20,200 bases of DNA from Marinilabilia sp. UBA5340 (GCA_002411085.1 DHQK01000049.1:17191-37390), one strand, 5' to 3'; numbered from the stretch's first letter, positions 8,909 through 16,595 are shown. Numbers and translations are program-made. The notes: a model not told the origin generated them from the letters alone.

Positions 8909-8916
8909 TATCTTTG
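8909..8916 (+). promoter_or_regulatory. Bacteroidota -7 box for trxA
   Basis: TATCTTTG matches TAnnTTTG and implies a leader of roughly 100 bases before trxA. The leader contains a small GGGG/CCCC hairpin (8961-8974). A -33 TTTG is not evident. Confidence 0.55.
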
Positions 8917-9021
8917 AACAAGAGCAATAAAATCGTGTTATTAAAATATTGCTTTCTGACGGGGTTTTGTCCCCATGTTGAGTGAGTTTATTTTATTGAT
9001 ATAATTAAAAAAGAATACGTT

Positions 9022-9339
9022 ATGACTGTTGAAGTAACAGATGCCAATTTTGAAGAGGTGGTATTGAAATCGGATAAACCTGTGCTGGTTGATTTTTGGG
9101 CAGAGTGGTGTGGCCCCTGTCGCATGGTGGCTCCAATTGTGGCCGAACTGGCCGAAGAATATAATGGCAAAGCAGTACTGGCCAAGATGGACGTGGATTC
9201 TAATCCTGATACCTCGGTGAAGTTTGGTATCAGAAATATTCCGACCATTCTTTTCTTTAAAGGTGGTGAAGTGGTAGACAAGCAGGTAGGTGCTGTGCCT
9301 AAAGCTGCACTTGCCTCAAAGCTTGATGCAATTATTTAA
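9022..9339 (+). CDS. trxA: Thioredoxin
   Basis: This 105-residue cytoplasmic dithiol-disulfide oxidoreductase keeps protein cysteines reduced and supplies electrons to enzymes such as ribonucleotide reductase. The active site WCGPC carries Cys30 and Cys33 inside FWAEWCGPCRMVAPI, and the cis-proline is P74 in RNIPTILFF. Length and fold order match classical TrxA, with no signal peptide or added domain. The gene follows dnaE by 254 bases, has its own promoter-like box, and is closed by a strong terminator, so it is probably a single-gene transcript. Confidence 0.97.
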   Translation: MTVEVTDANFEEVVLKSDKPVLVDFWAEWCGPCRMVAPIVAELAEEYNGKAVLAKMDVDSNPDTSVKFGIRNIPTILFFKGGEVVDKQVGAVPKAALASKLDAII

Positions 9340-9362
9340 TGACAAGTAATTTATAAATGGAG

Positions 9363-9400
9363 CGGGTCGGTTCAGTTAGTGAGCCGACCCGTTTTTTTTA
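9363..9400 (+). terminator. Rho-independent terminator of trxA
   Basis: A 12-bp stem (9363-9374 with 9380-9391, one G-U pair) with a 5-base loop is followed by eight T's, starting 24 bases after the trxA stop. Its T-tail is on the plus strand only. Confidence 0.93.
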
Positions 9401-9510
9401 TATGTTATATTGACCGACAATAGTCTGTTAATGTTTTTCAAGACTTTGAAATCTAAGCATTTAATCCTATGTGGATGTTTTTGGTAAAATTCAGAATGTC
9501 AGTGTTATAC

Positions 9511-9555
9511 GTTCTTTCTGGCCTCCAACCTCTAACGTCTAAAAATCTAACGAAC
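9511..9555. repeat. Low-complexity intergenic element (short pyrimidine/purine-biased repeats)
   Basis: Between the trxA terminator and the end of the transporter gene, the plus strand is a run of CTAAC-like units: CCTCTAACGTCTAAAAATCTAACG with a similar CCTCCAAC before it. The block starts GTTCTTT and ends AACGAAC, an imperfect terminal inverted repeat. No function is assigned. It resembles the degenerate repeat patches often seen between genes in this phylum, which is a judgement from memory rather than a search. Confidence 0.4.
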
Positions 9556-9586
9556 TATTGGACTGACTATATTACCATCTATCAAT

Positions 9587-10987
9587 TTATCCCAGGATCA
9601 TTCCAATCATCGTGGCTGAGAGTAGTGAAGCAAGTGTTCCAGCCAGCAGGGCACGAATACCCAACTGTGACAGCAGTACTCTCTTGCCCGGGGCCAATGC
9701 CCCAATTCCGCCGATCTGAATGCCAATAGAGGCAAAATTAGCAAATCCACAAAGGACATACGTGGCCATAATGACCGACTTTTCATGCATGAAAGCTCCC
9801 GCTTCCTTGAGGTCGCCCAGACTTACATATCCTATAAATTCAGTCATGATAAGTTTTTCTCCTAATACACGTCCTACCAGATCAATATCCTGACTCCCGA
9901 CTCCCAATACCCACATCAAAGGGGCAAAGATGTATCCCAGAATAAACTCGAGAGATAACCCACTATATTGACCATCTGTGGCCGATACGATCAGGTTGTT
10001 AAGGGTTGTCCAGTCGCCTATTTTCAGAAGAATGAAATTCATCATGGCAATAAGGGCAATAAATACCAGCAGCATTCCCGCTACATTTACGGCCAGCTTT
10101 ATTCCTTCGGTAGTACCATTGGAAATGGCATCCAGTACATTCTTGCCGATCTTATCTTTGGGAACCTCTACCTCTTTATTGATCTTTTCTGTTTGTGGTA
10201 CCAACATTTTGGAGATGATGATAACTCCCGGAGCTGCCATGATCGATGCCGCCAACAGGTGCTTGGCATAAATGAGTTCCTGTACCGGATCGCCACCTCC
10301 CAGAACTTTGATGTATACTGCCAGCACTCCCCCGGCCAGTGTAGCCATACCTCCCGACATTACCAGCATAATTTCCGATTTGTTCATTTTCTCCAGATAG
10401 GCCTTGATCATGAGCGGGGATTCCGTCTGACCAAGAAAAATATTGCCGGCTACCGAGAGACTTTCGGCTCCGGATATTTTTAGAAGTTTGGTCATCCCTT
10501 TGGCCAGCCAGTAAACAACACGCTGGATAATTCCAAAATAAAACAGAATACTTGTAAGCCCTGAGAAGAAAATAATGGTGGGCAGAATGGTGATGGCAAA
10601 ATTCAAAAGAGGTTCTTCAATTTCTCCGGTGGCCATACTTTTAAAAAGGAATTTTGCTCCTGCATCTGAGAAACTAAGAATTTTTACAAAGACTTTCCCC
10701 AATACGTCAAAAACAGATTGAACTAATGGAACATACAAAATAGCAAGTGCCAGTATCAACTGGATGAGTAACCCGGTTCCCACTACCCGCCAGGAAATTG
10801 CCCTGCGGTTGGTGCTGAACAGCCAGGCAAGAAACATAATAAAGGTCATCCCAAGTATCCCTCTGAAAAGGCTCTCGAGGCTGAAGCCCCCTCCTGAGGC
10901 TACGACAGGATTATTGGCTGAAAGAGTCAAAGGTGCGGAAAAAAGTAAAATCAGGACAGGTAAAAACCTCAGGATTGTTCGCTTCAT
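9587..10987 (-). CDS. Concentrative nucleoside transporter (CNT/NupC family)
   Basis: This inner-membrane, cation-coupled nucleoside importer is 466 residues long from the chosen ATG at 10985-10987. That start begins MKRTILRFLPVLILLFSAPL, a signal or first membrane helix, as expected for Bacteroidota homologues. An upstream in-frame ATG at 11101 would add 38 polar residues unlike the family. Substrate-site motifs are GQTESP (GQTE at 186-189) and CGFANFAS (413-420), as in structurally known CNTs. The third CNT signature, normally NEFVAY, reads TEFIGY here, keeping the glutamate (E383) but replacing the asparagine. Around ten hydrophobic segments are visible. The DUF151 gene ends 117 bases upstream on the same strand with no terminator between, so co-transcription is likely. 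No terminator is evident after the stop. Confidence 0.9.
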   Translation of the reverse strand: MKRTILRFLPVLILLFSAPLTLSANNPVVASGGGFSLESLFRGILGMTFIMFLAWLFSTNRRAISWRVVGTGLLIQLILALAILYVPLVQSVFDVLGKVFVKILSFSDAGAKFLFKSMATGEIEEPLLNFAITILPTIIFFSGLTSILFYFGIIQRVVYWLAKGMTKLLKISGAESLSVAGNIFLGQTESPLMIKAYLEKMNKSEIMLVMSGGMATLAGGVLAVYIKVLGGGDPVQELIYAKHLLAASIMAAPGVIIISKMLVPQTEKINKEVEVPKDKIGKNVLDAISNGTTEGIKLAVNVAGMLLVFIALIAMMNFILLKIGDWTTLNNLIVSATDGQYSGLSLEFILGYIFAPLMWVLGVGSQDIDLVGRVLGEKLIMTEFIGYVSLGDLKEAGAFMHEKSVIMATYVLCGFANFASIGIQIGGIGALAPGKRVLLSQLGIRALLAGTLASLLSATMIGMILG

Positions 10988-11104
10988 TTTTTTATGTGTC
11001 TTTGAGGAAACTTTTTGATTTAAACGCTTATTGCAGCAAGGCATTTTGGGTGCTGTTGTGTTTTGGGGGGGAAGGAGGTTGGTGAATGTTTTGTGAGTCA
11101 ATAA

Positions 11105-11710
11105 TTACTTTTTTCTTCGCTGAATTTCATCCCGGATTTCTGAGGCTTTTTCATAATTTTCCTGCGAAATTGCATCGTTGAGCAATGTATCTAACTCTTC
11201 GAGAGACTTGTCTTCCAGCGGGCTTTTGGATTTTTTTGCAGGAGCCTTTTTTTCTTTTGCTTCTGCAGTATGGGGCGGTTCGTCCTGATCTCCAAAGTCT
11301 AGGACAATTCCGGCTTTTTGCATGATGTCCTCAAACGTGAAGATGGGACAATTGAAACGTAAAGCAAGTGATACTGCATCACTGGTGCGCGAGTCAATTC
11401 GAACTATTTCATCATTGTATAAACAAACCAGTTCGGAATAGAAAATACCTTCTTCCAGCTTATAAATAACAACTTCCAGAATATCGATTTTAAATGCGCG
11501 TGCAAAATTGAGGAATAAATCGTGAGTGAGGGGACGGGGAGGCTCCAGTCCTTCCAGTTTAATGGCGATAGATTGTGCTTCAACAGCTCCTATGATGATG
11601 GGGATTCGGCGTTCTCCTTCTTCTTCTGCCAATACCAGAGCATAAGCTCCCGATTGTGTTTGAGAATAGGACAGACCTAATATATTAAGTTTAATTTTTG
11701 TTTTATCCAT
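11105..11710 (-). CDS. Bifunctional nuclease (DUF151) family protein with C-terminal UVR motif
   Basis: This 201-residue cytoplasmic protein has an N-terminal DUF151 domain (about 1-140), including GAYALVLAEEEGERRIPI, the conserved IGAVEAQSIA, and RTSDAVSLALRF. DUF151 proteins are called bifunctional nucleases after plant and Thermotoga members; activity here is only inferred. A Lys/Ala/Pro-rich linker (about 145-168) leads to a UvrB/UvrC-type motif (168-201) of the form LEELDTLLNDAISQENYEKA, a two-helix element used for protein contact. The DUF151-UVR arrangement is common in Bacteroidota. The gene has a promoter-like box upstream and is followed on the same strand by the nucleoside transporter, an association that would fit nucleic-acid turnover but is not proof of it. 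Confidence 0.9.
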   Translation of the reverse strand: MDKTKIKLNILGLSYSQTQSGAYALVLAEEEGERRIPIIIGAVEAQSIAIKLEGLEPPRPLTHDLFLNFARAFKIDILEVVIYKLEEGIFYSELVCLYNDEIVRIDSRTSDAVSLALRFNCPIFTFEDIMQKAGIVLDFGDQDEPPHTAEAKEKKAPAKKSKSPLEDKSLEELDTLLNDAISQENYEKASEIRDEIQRRKK

Positions 11711-11830
11711 AGAAAAGATGATTTCTTTTTTTCTCCGAATGTTGGTTGTGTTTCTGCATCTGCAGGCAAATGTTTTTACCTTTTGATAGTTCTGAACGAT
11801 TAATATCTGATGCAGTTTTTATATAGTAAA

Positions 11831-11838
11831 CAAATATA
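11831..11838 (-). promoter_or_regulatory. Bacteroidota -7 box for the DUF151-transporter unit
   Basis: On the minus strand this reads TATATTTG (TAnnTTTG), about 120 bases upstream of the DUF151 start. A -33 TTTG at the right spacing is not clear. Confidence 0.5.
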
Positions 11839-11888
11839 GAAAATTGTTTTGACAATAGCCTTTGATCTAAAAAAACACCTGCCGGATC

Positions 11889-12875
11889 TTAGATCCTCAA
11901 TGAAAATTTCTGGAATACAGGATGAAGAGATCCAACCATAAGAATTATTGATGGCAGCATCGCCGGAAGCCCCAGATTGAAAAACCACAGGAATAGAGAG
12001 GCTAGTACAATTCCTGGTTCAGCAATGGTGGTACTGCCAAATATCATGATTGCCAATGTGGCCCGGATGCTCAGATCTCCGGCCCCTGCCGATGGGATAA
12101 AAGAAAGTGCTCCAAAGAAAATGAAAACCGCCAGGATTCCATGCTCTATATTGGCAAGGCCGAAAAAGTTCAGAAGTAACAGGAATTGCAGCGAAAAAAC
12201 CGAATATCTCAGGGTTGTCAGCAACAGGGCTTTGAGAATGGATGGTTGGCTTACCTGTCGTAAAATACGCACCTGTTTAATGGTAGTATGAAGGATCTTT
12301 TTCAGGAGTGATGAGTTTTTGAAAAGAACCCCGCCAATAATTAGAAGTGCTGTTGCAGCAAATACGATCCATAAAAACTGGCTGTTTTGCGGAATCAGGT
12401 TTGAAAAAAAGTGGAGGTAGTCTGATGGGGAATGAGTTGTAGCCAGCAATGCTCCCAGGGCCCCAAGCAATATAACCAGATTTTGAAGGACACTCCCTGC
12501 AAGCGACAATACGATAATCCCTGGACGTTCATCCGGGGCGAAAAATACAGATTTACCCACCGGATCCCCCATACGTGCAGGGGTAACCATCCCCAGTTGA
12601 ATGCCTTTGATTATTTGTGTCAGTGATTGTTTAAAGGAGAGCATACGAATCGGTCGTGCAAGTATTTGCCATTTTATGGTTTCCAATGACAAATTAAAAA
12701 TGGTTAATCCCAGCTGTAAGAAGAGAATGCCGGATATCTGATGTTTTTTGTTCGTCAGGAATTCCATAAATGTATCCCACTCACTGAAACTCCAGAGTTT
12801 ATATCCTACCCATATTAGTGCCATAGCTGATATGAGCATCAATAACCGATTGGTGTTTATCTTTCTCCGCGACAT
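11889..12875 (-). CDS. UPF0104 / flippase-like membrane protein (second of tandem pair)
   Basis: This 328-residue polytopic inner-membrane protein belongs to the lysylphosphatidylglycerol-synthase transmembrane-domain family (UPF0104, AglD-like). It has about seven or eight hydrophobic helices and no C-terminal aminoacyl-transferase domain, so it is not a complete MprF. Family landmarks are TIKWQIL (66-72), TPARMGDPVGK (98-108) and a late FIPSAGAGDLSIR segment. Members are thought to move or recognise lipid-linked molecules; the substrate here is unknown. It starts 3 bases after the stop of a longer-conserved paralogue, so the two are surely translated from one mRNA. A 13-base palindrome (GGATCTAAGATCC) overlaps the stop codon and precedes a T-run, a weak candidate terminator. 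Confidence 0.85.
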   Translation of the reverse strand: MSRRKINTNRLLMLISAMALIWVGYKLWSFSEWDTFMEFLTNKKHQISGILFLQLGLTIFNLSLETIKWQILARPIRMLSFKQSLTQIIKGIQLGMVTPARMGDPVGKSVFFAPDERPGIIVLSLAGSVLQNLVILLGALGALLATTHSPSDYLHFFSNLIPQNSQFLWIVFAATALLIIGGVLFKNSSLLKKILHTTIKQVRILRQVSQPSILKALLLTTLRYSVFSLQFLLLLNFFGLANIEHGILAVFIFFGALSFIPSAGAGDLSIRATLAIMIFGSTTIAEPGIVLASLFLWFFNLGLPAMLPSIILMVGSLHPVFQKFSLRI

Positions 12876-12878
12876 CTA

Positions 12879-13868
12879 CTATTCATTTTTGTTGACCAGT
12901 GGAATGGCCACCAGCGATAGAAGTCCCGTCACTACAATCATTCCATTCAGAGAACCATGCACCAGCAGTGCAAATGCTGCGGCTTGCGGTGCTTTTACTC
13001 CGAAGAACAAGAGGGTGGAAATGACCATGAAATGATATGGGCCAATACCTCCCTGAACGGGGGCCACCATCCCGAAACTTCCCAGTACAAAAACTGCCAG
13101 TCCGGCTCCCATCCCCAAATCTTTGGTAAAGGGGAATCCAAAAAAGCAGACATAAATCATCAGGAAGTAGAGAATATAAATCAAAAGGGTATGAAGGAGA
13201 AACAGGGGTTTGTTCTTAACGTTTTTGTAAGAAAACAGCCCCTCCTTGAATTTCTGCCACAGTCCCTTTAGTTTAAAATACATCTGGCTGGCCAGAATGT
13301 TTTTCCGAAAGACGAAGAAGGCTGTCAGCAGAAATAATACAATCAGACCAAACCACCATGAAGAGAAGAATGCTGAAAGCCCTGAAAAATCCATTTTGTT
13401 GTTTACAAAGTCAGAGAATACATTGTATTGCAGGGCGATCATCAGGCCCAGCGACAGCAACAGCATAATGATGTCAAGAACTCTTTCGGTAACCACTGTG
13501 CCAACAAGTCTTGAGAAGGAGATGTCTTCATATTTACTCAATACTCCGCACCTGGAAATTTCGCCCATGCGTGGAATTGCCAGATTGGCCAGATAACCAA
13601 TCATCACTGCCAGAAAGGTATTGATGGTGCCTGGGCGTTTTTCTATTGGTTCGATGAGCATCTGCCAGCGAATGGTACGGCTAATATGACTCAGAAGGCC
13701 CATTAACAGAGATAAAAGAATCCAGCCATACCCCACATCTTTTTTCAAAATATGCAAGAGTTCTTCCGGATTCTGGTCTTTGTACAGCCACCAAAGAATA
13801 ATAATTCCCAGAGACAGAAAAAAGAGAATGCGCAGGCTTTTTTGTATAGATTTATTCATTCTTTTCAC
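12879..13868 (-). CDS. UPF0104 / flippase-like membrane protein (first of tandem pair)
   Basis: This 329-residue protein of the same LPG-synthase-TM family as the gene that follows it is closer to the family pattern. It has TIRWQML (65-71), IPRMGEISRCGVL (98-110), a TERVLDI segment after it, and a C-terminal PVQGGIGPYH motif. About eight hydrophobic helices are visible, and the soluble transferase domain of MprF is absent. A second in-frame ATG three codons in (at 13859) is an equally possible start. The gene leads a two-gene leftward operon divergent from rsmA. No good TAnnTTTG box was found on its strand in the upstream spacer. The function of such stand-alone proteins in Bacteroidota is not settled; transport of a lipid or lipid-linked sugar is a family-level inference. 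Confidence 0.87.
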   Translation of the reverse strand: MKRMNKSIQKSLRILFFLSLGIIILWWLYKDQNPEELLHILKKDVGYGWILLSLLMGLLSHISRTIRWQMLIEPIEKRPGTINTFLAVMIGYLANLAIPRMGEISRCGVLSKYEDISFSRLVGTVVTERVLDIIMLLLSLGLMIALQYNVFSDFVNNKMDFSGLSAFFSSWWFGLIVLFLLTAFFVFRKNILASQMYFKLKGLWQKFKEGLFSYKNVKNKPLFLLHTLLIYILYFLMIYVCFFGFPFTKDLGMGAGLAVFVLGSFGMVAPVQGGIGPYHFMVISTLLFFGVKAPQAAAFALLVHGSLNGMIVVTGLLSLVAIPLVNKNE

Positions 13869-14238
13869 TTGGTTGCCACTTGTTGATCTATCGGAACTGT
13901 CCGGAAAGTCATGAAATGTGAGTGTTTTGTCGTTCTATACTGAGAGAAGGGCCTGTCTGTCAGAATTTCAAAATGCTCAGAGAAACAATATAAAGTGACT
14001 TTGCGGATATCCTCATAATAGGCGGGTCAATTCTACAACATATTTGTTAAAAACGCCGAAACAATAATTATATCAAATAAAGTGGTGGACAATCATCCTC
14101 TCACCACATAAAAATTTTACCTTTGCCCCGAAAACAATTTGCAATTTTACAAAATACGGCTCTTTTAGCCAAAAGTTTTGTTTTTTATCAATGAGGTTTC
14201 GTGTATTGTAACCCCAAAGTTGTTTTTTATCATGGAAG
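13869..14238. other. Divergent intergenic region between the UPF0104 pair and rsmA
   Basis: This 370-base spacer holds the rightward promoter box at 14118-14125 and, just upstream of it, an inverted repeat GTGGTG (14082-14087) / CACCAC (14102-14107). No exact leftward TAnnTTTG box is visible. A 73-codon frame from 14178 overlaps rsmA out of frame and is not a gene. Confidence 0.5.
14118..14125 (+). promoter_or_regulatory. Bacteroidota -7 box for rsmA-mgtE
   Basis: TACCTTTG matches TAnnTTTG and would start a leader of about 105 bases before the rsmA ATG. The expected -33 TTTG is not seen; an inverted repeat at 14082-14107 occupies that area. Confidence 0.6.
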
Positions 14239-15015
14239 ATGAAGAGAGTCAAACCAAAAAAATATCTCGGTCAGCATTTTCTCAACGACCAGCATGTGGC
14301 CATGCGGATTGTGGAGTCTTTACCCATCCCACCATACAAGGTGCTGGAAATTGGGCCTGGTATGGGTGTGCTTACCGAGCATCTTTGCAAAATTTCTGAT
14401 ATTGATCTTTCACTTGTTGAACTCGATACCGAGTCGGTAGACTATCTGAATGTTCATTATCCTGCCCTTTCTTCAAAAATATTTTCTGCTGATTTTCTGA
14501 AAATGGATTTGTCGGAGTATTTCGCCGGCGAATTTTCGATTATAGGAAACTTTCCTTACAATATTTCCAGCCAGATATTTTTTAAAGTACTGGAGCATCG
14601 CGACCAGGTGAAATATGTTACCGGAATGGTGCAACGAGAGGTCGGACGCAGGCTCACATCCGGGCCGGGAAGCAGAGAGTACGGAATACTGAGCGTTTTA
14701 ATGCAGGCCTGGTACGATGCAGAATATCTTTTTACTGTCGATGAGCACGTTTTCAATCCTCCGCCAAAAGTAAAATCTGCAGTCATACGTTTTACCCGTA
14801 ACGATGTGACTGATATCGGTTGCGATGAAAAGCTCTTTCTGAAAGTGGTAAAAACTGCTTTCAATCAACGAAGAAAAACACTCCGAAACAGCATTAAGTC
14901 TTTTGGTGTTCAGGCCACGGATCAACGAACGCAGGAGCTGCTGCAGAAACGACCCGAACAACTAAGTGTTCCGGAGTTTGTTGAACTTACGAATATTGTC
15001 GCTGCATCCTTGTAG
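14239..15015 (+). CDS. rsmA: 16S rRNA dimethyladenosine transferase RsmA (KsgA)
   Basis: This enzyme dimethylates the two adjacent adenines near the 3' end of 16S rRNA (A1518/A1519 in E. coli numbering) using S-adenosylmethionine, a late step in 30S maturation. The 258-residue protein begins MKRVKPKKYLGQHFLND, the standard KsgA opening. It has SAM motif I EIGPGMG (37-43) and the catalytic motif NFPY (104-107, commonly NLPY), followed by NISSQIFFKVL. The small C-terminal helical domain is complete, with FNQRRKTLRNSIK. A GGAAG lies four bases before the ATG. An earlier ATG at 14232 is out of frame. mgtE begins 32 bases downstream with no terminator between, implying one transcript. Confidence 0.97.
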   Translation: MKRVKPKKYLGQHFLNDQHVAMRIVESLPIPPYKVLEIGPGMGVLTEHLCKISDIDLSLVELDTESVDYLNVHYPALSSKIFSADFLKMDLSEYFAGEFSIIGNFPYNISSQIFFKVLEHRDQVKYVTGMVQREVGRRLTSGPGSREYGILSVLMQAWYDAEYLFTVDEHVFNPPPKVKSAVIRFTRNDVTDIGCDEKLFLKVVKTAFNQRRKTLRNSIKSFGVQATDQRTQELLQKRPEQLSVPEFVELTNIVAASL

Positions 15016-15047
15016 ATGTATTGTTGAACTACAAAATAATTAGGGGT

Positions 15048-16412
15048 ATGGCCAATTTTGAACTTACCAGAGAATTTGTGGATGAATTGAGGTTGCTGAT
15101 CGATAATCAGGACAACGAATCAGTATCCCGGATTCTGGATGAATTACACCCCGCAGATATTGCCGAGCTTTACGAAGAGCTCAATATAGATGAGGCCAAA
15201 TACATCTATTTCCTCCTGGATGATGATAAGGCTGCTGATGTTATCATTGAACTGGATGAAAATGACAGGTTCAAGTTTCTGAGTGCACTTCCCAGTGAAG
15301 TCATTGCCCGTCGTTTTATAGATAAGATGGATTCGGATGATGCCGCTGATGTTATCTCTGAATTGGATCTTGACCGACAGCAGGAAGTTCTTTCCTTTAT
15401 TGAGGATGTCAATGTTGCCGGCGATATTGTCGATCTGCTGAACTACGATGAGGATTCTGCCGGAGGACTGATGGCAAAGGAGCTCATCAAGGTCAAAGAA
15501 AACTGGTCTATCCCTACCTGCCTGAGGAGTATGCGGCAACAGGCGGTGAATGTGGATGAGGTTTATTATGTCTATGTGGTTGACAATAACGGGGTACTCA
15601 AAGGAACCCTTTCTCTGAAGAAGATGTTGCTTAGTCCGTTGGACAGACATGTGAAAGATATTTATTATTCTGATGTGATTTCTGTTGGCGTGGATGCCAC
15701 GTCGGAGGAGGTCAGTAACATCATGACAAAATATGATTTGGTGGCCTTGCCTGTAGTAGATCCTGTGGGACGCTTAGTTGGACGTATCACCGTGGATGAC
15801 GTGATGGATGTGATGCGGGAGGAAGCCGAGAAGGATTATGCCCTTGCTTCCGGGATTACCGGCGATGTGGAATCATCAGACAGTGTGTGGTTGCTTACGC
15901 GTGCGCGGGTTCCCTGGTTGCTTATTGGTTTGCTTGGAGGTTTGTTTGGGTCCAGAGTGGTTGGTAGCTTCGAAGGAGTATTGGATATATACCCGCAGCT
16001 GGCCTTTTTCATGCCGTTGATTGCTGCGATGGGAGGTAACGTGGGGATTCAGTCTTCGGCCATTGTGGTGCAGTCTATTGCCGCGGGAACAATGGGGCTT
16101 GATTCTCCTTTCAGGAGGCTTTTTAAAGAATTCAGTGTTGCTTTTTTGAATGCGACGGTGCTTTCAGTGCTTGCATTTGCCTACAATTACCTGATTGGGT
16201 CTCCCGATGCGCTTACGCTGACCGTTTCCGGAGCCATGTTTTCGGTGGTTATTTTTGCTTCTGTCTTTGGTGCTTTGGTGCCTTTATTGCTGAATCGGAT
16301 TAAGATTGACCCCGCTGTAGCAACCGGGCCGTTTGTGACCACGCTGAACGACATCATCGGAATGGGAATTTACCTGACCATCGGGACATTTTTTTACCAG
16401 ATGCTGGTGTGA
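15048..16412 (+). CDS. mgtE: Magnesium transporter MgtE
   Basis: MgtE is a homodimeric inner-membrane Mg2+ channel gated by its own cytoplasmic Mg2+-sensing domains. The 454-residue protein has the superhelical N domain (about 1-135, with repeated HPADIAEL / DDAADVISEL units) and a pair of CBS domains (about 140-260). Its membrane domain (about 285-454) includes the conserved GGNVGIQSS (329-337) and TTLND (431-435), whose D435 corresponds to the ion-site aspartate of the Thermus protein. I chose the ATG at 15048, preceded by AGGGG, over the in-frame TTG at 15021, because it gives the standard family length. It lies 32 bases after rsmA and is followed by a strong terminator. Confidence 0.96.
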   Translation: MANFELTREFVDELRLLIDNQDNESVSRILDELHPADIAELYEELNIDEAKYIYFLLDDDKAADVIIELDENDRFKFLSALPSEVIARRFIDKMDSDDAADVISELDLDRQQEVLSFIEDVNVAGDIVDLLNYDEDSAGGLMAKELIKVKENWSIPTCLRSMRQQAVNVDEVYYVYVVDNNGVLKGTLSLKKMLLSPLDRHVKDIYYSDVISVGVDATSEEVSNIMTKYDLVALPVVDPVGRLVGRITVDDVMDVMREEAEKDYALASGITGDVESSDSVWLLTRARVPWLLIGLLGGLFGSRVVGSFEGVLDIYPQLAFFMPLIAAMGGNVGIQSSAIVVQSIAAGTMGLDSPFRRLFKEFSVAFLNATVLSVLAFAYNYLIGSPDALTLTVSGAMFSVVIFASVFGALVPLLLNRIKIDPAVATGPFVTTLNDIIGMGIYLTIGTFFYQMLV

Positions 16413-16450
16413 TCAATAGACCGTTAGGTTTTTTTGATATAGTAAATCAA

Positions 16451-16487
16451 AGGCAGAAGTTTAAGAGGCAGAAAGCAGAAGAAAAAA
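16451..16487. repeat. Short purine-rich degenerate repeat (AGGCAGAAG units)
   Basis: Three imperfect AGGCAGAAG-like units (AGGCAGAAG, AGGCAGAAA, AGCAGAAG) lie between the mgtE stop and its terminator. The block is non-coding. It resembles purine-rich intergenic patches common in this phylum; no function is assigned. Confidence 0.45.
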
Positions 16488-16517
16488 TATTGACTTAAAA
16501 CTTTAGGATATAAAATA

Positions 16518-16568
16518 AAAGAGGGGAGTGGTTTTCGTTCAACTGAAAACTACTCCCCTCTTTCTTTT
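16518..16568. terminator. Long hairpin terminator between mgtE and the GH43 gene
   Basis: A 19-bp stem (16518-16536 with 16545-16563, a single G-U pair) closes an 8-base loop. T-rich tails can be read on both strands (TTTCTTTT to the right; the complement of AAAATAAAA to the left). It sits between convergent genes and can end transcription from both sides. Confidence 0.92.
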
Positions 16569-16595
16569 GAGGTAACCTTTACTTTGTATTCAGCA

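Noticed and set aside
9469..9729. 86-codon plus-strand frame after trxA
   Set aside because: It runs through a low-complexity patch and into the 3' end of the transporter gene in antisense, lies behind the trxA terminator, and shows no family resemblance.
10988..11101. N-terminal extension of the nucleoside transporter (38 residues from the ATG at 11101)
   Set aside because: The extension is polar, unlike the family, and would place the natural signal or first helix internally. The ATG at 10985-10987 gives the standard N-terminus.
14178..14399. 73-codon frame overlapping the start of rsmA
   Set aside because: It is out of frame with the certain rsmA product, has no domain, and overlaps conserved rsmA codons.
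15021..15047. Nine-residue extension of MgtE from a TTG start
   Set aside because: The ATG at 15048 has an AGGGG just upstream and gives the usual MgtE N-terminus and length.
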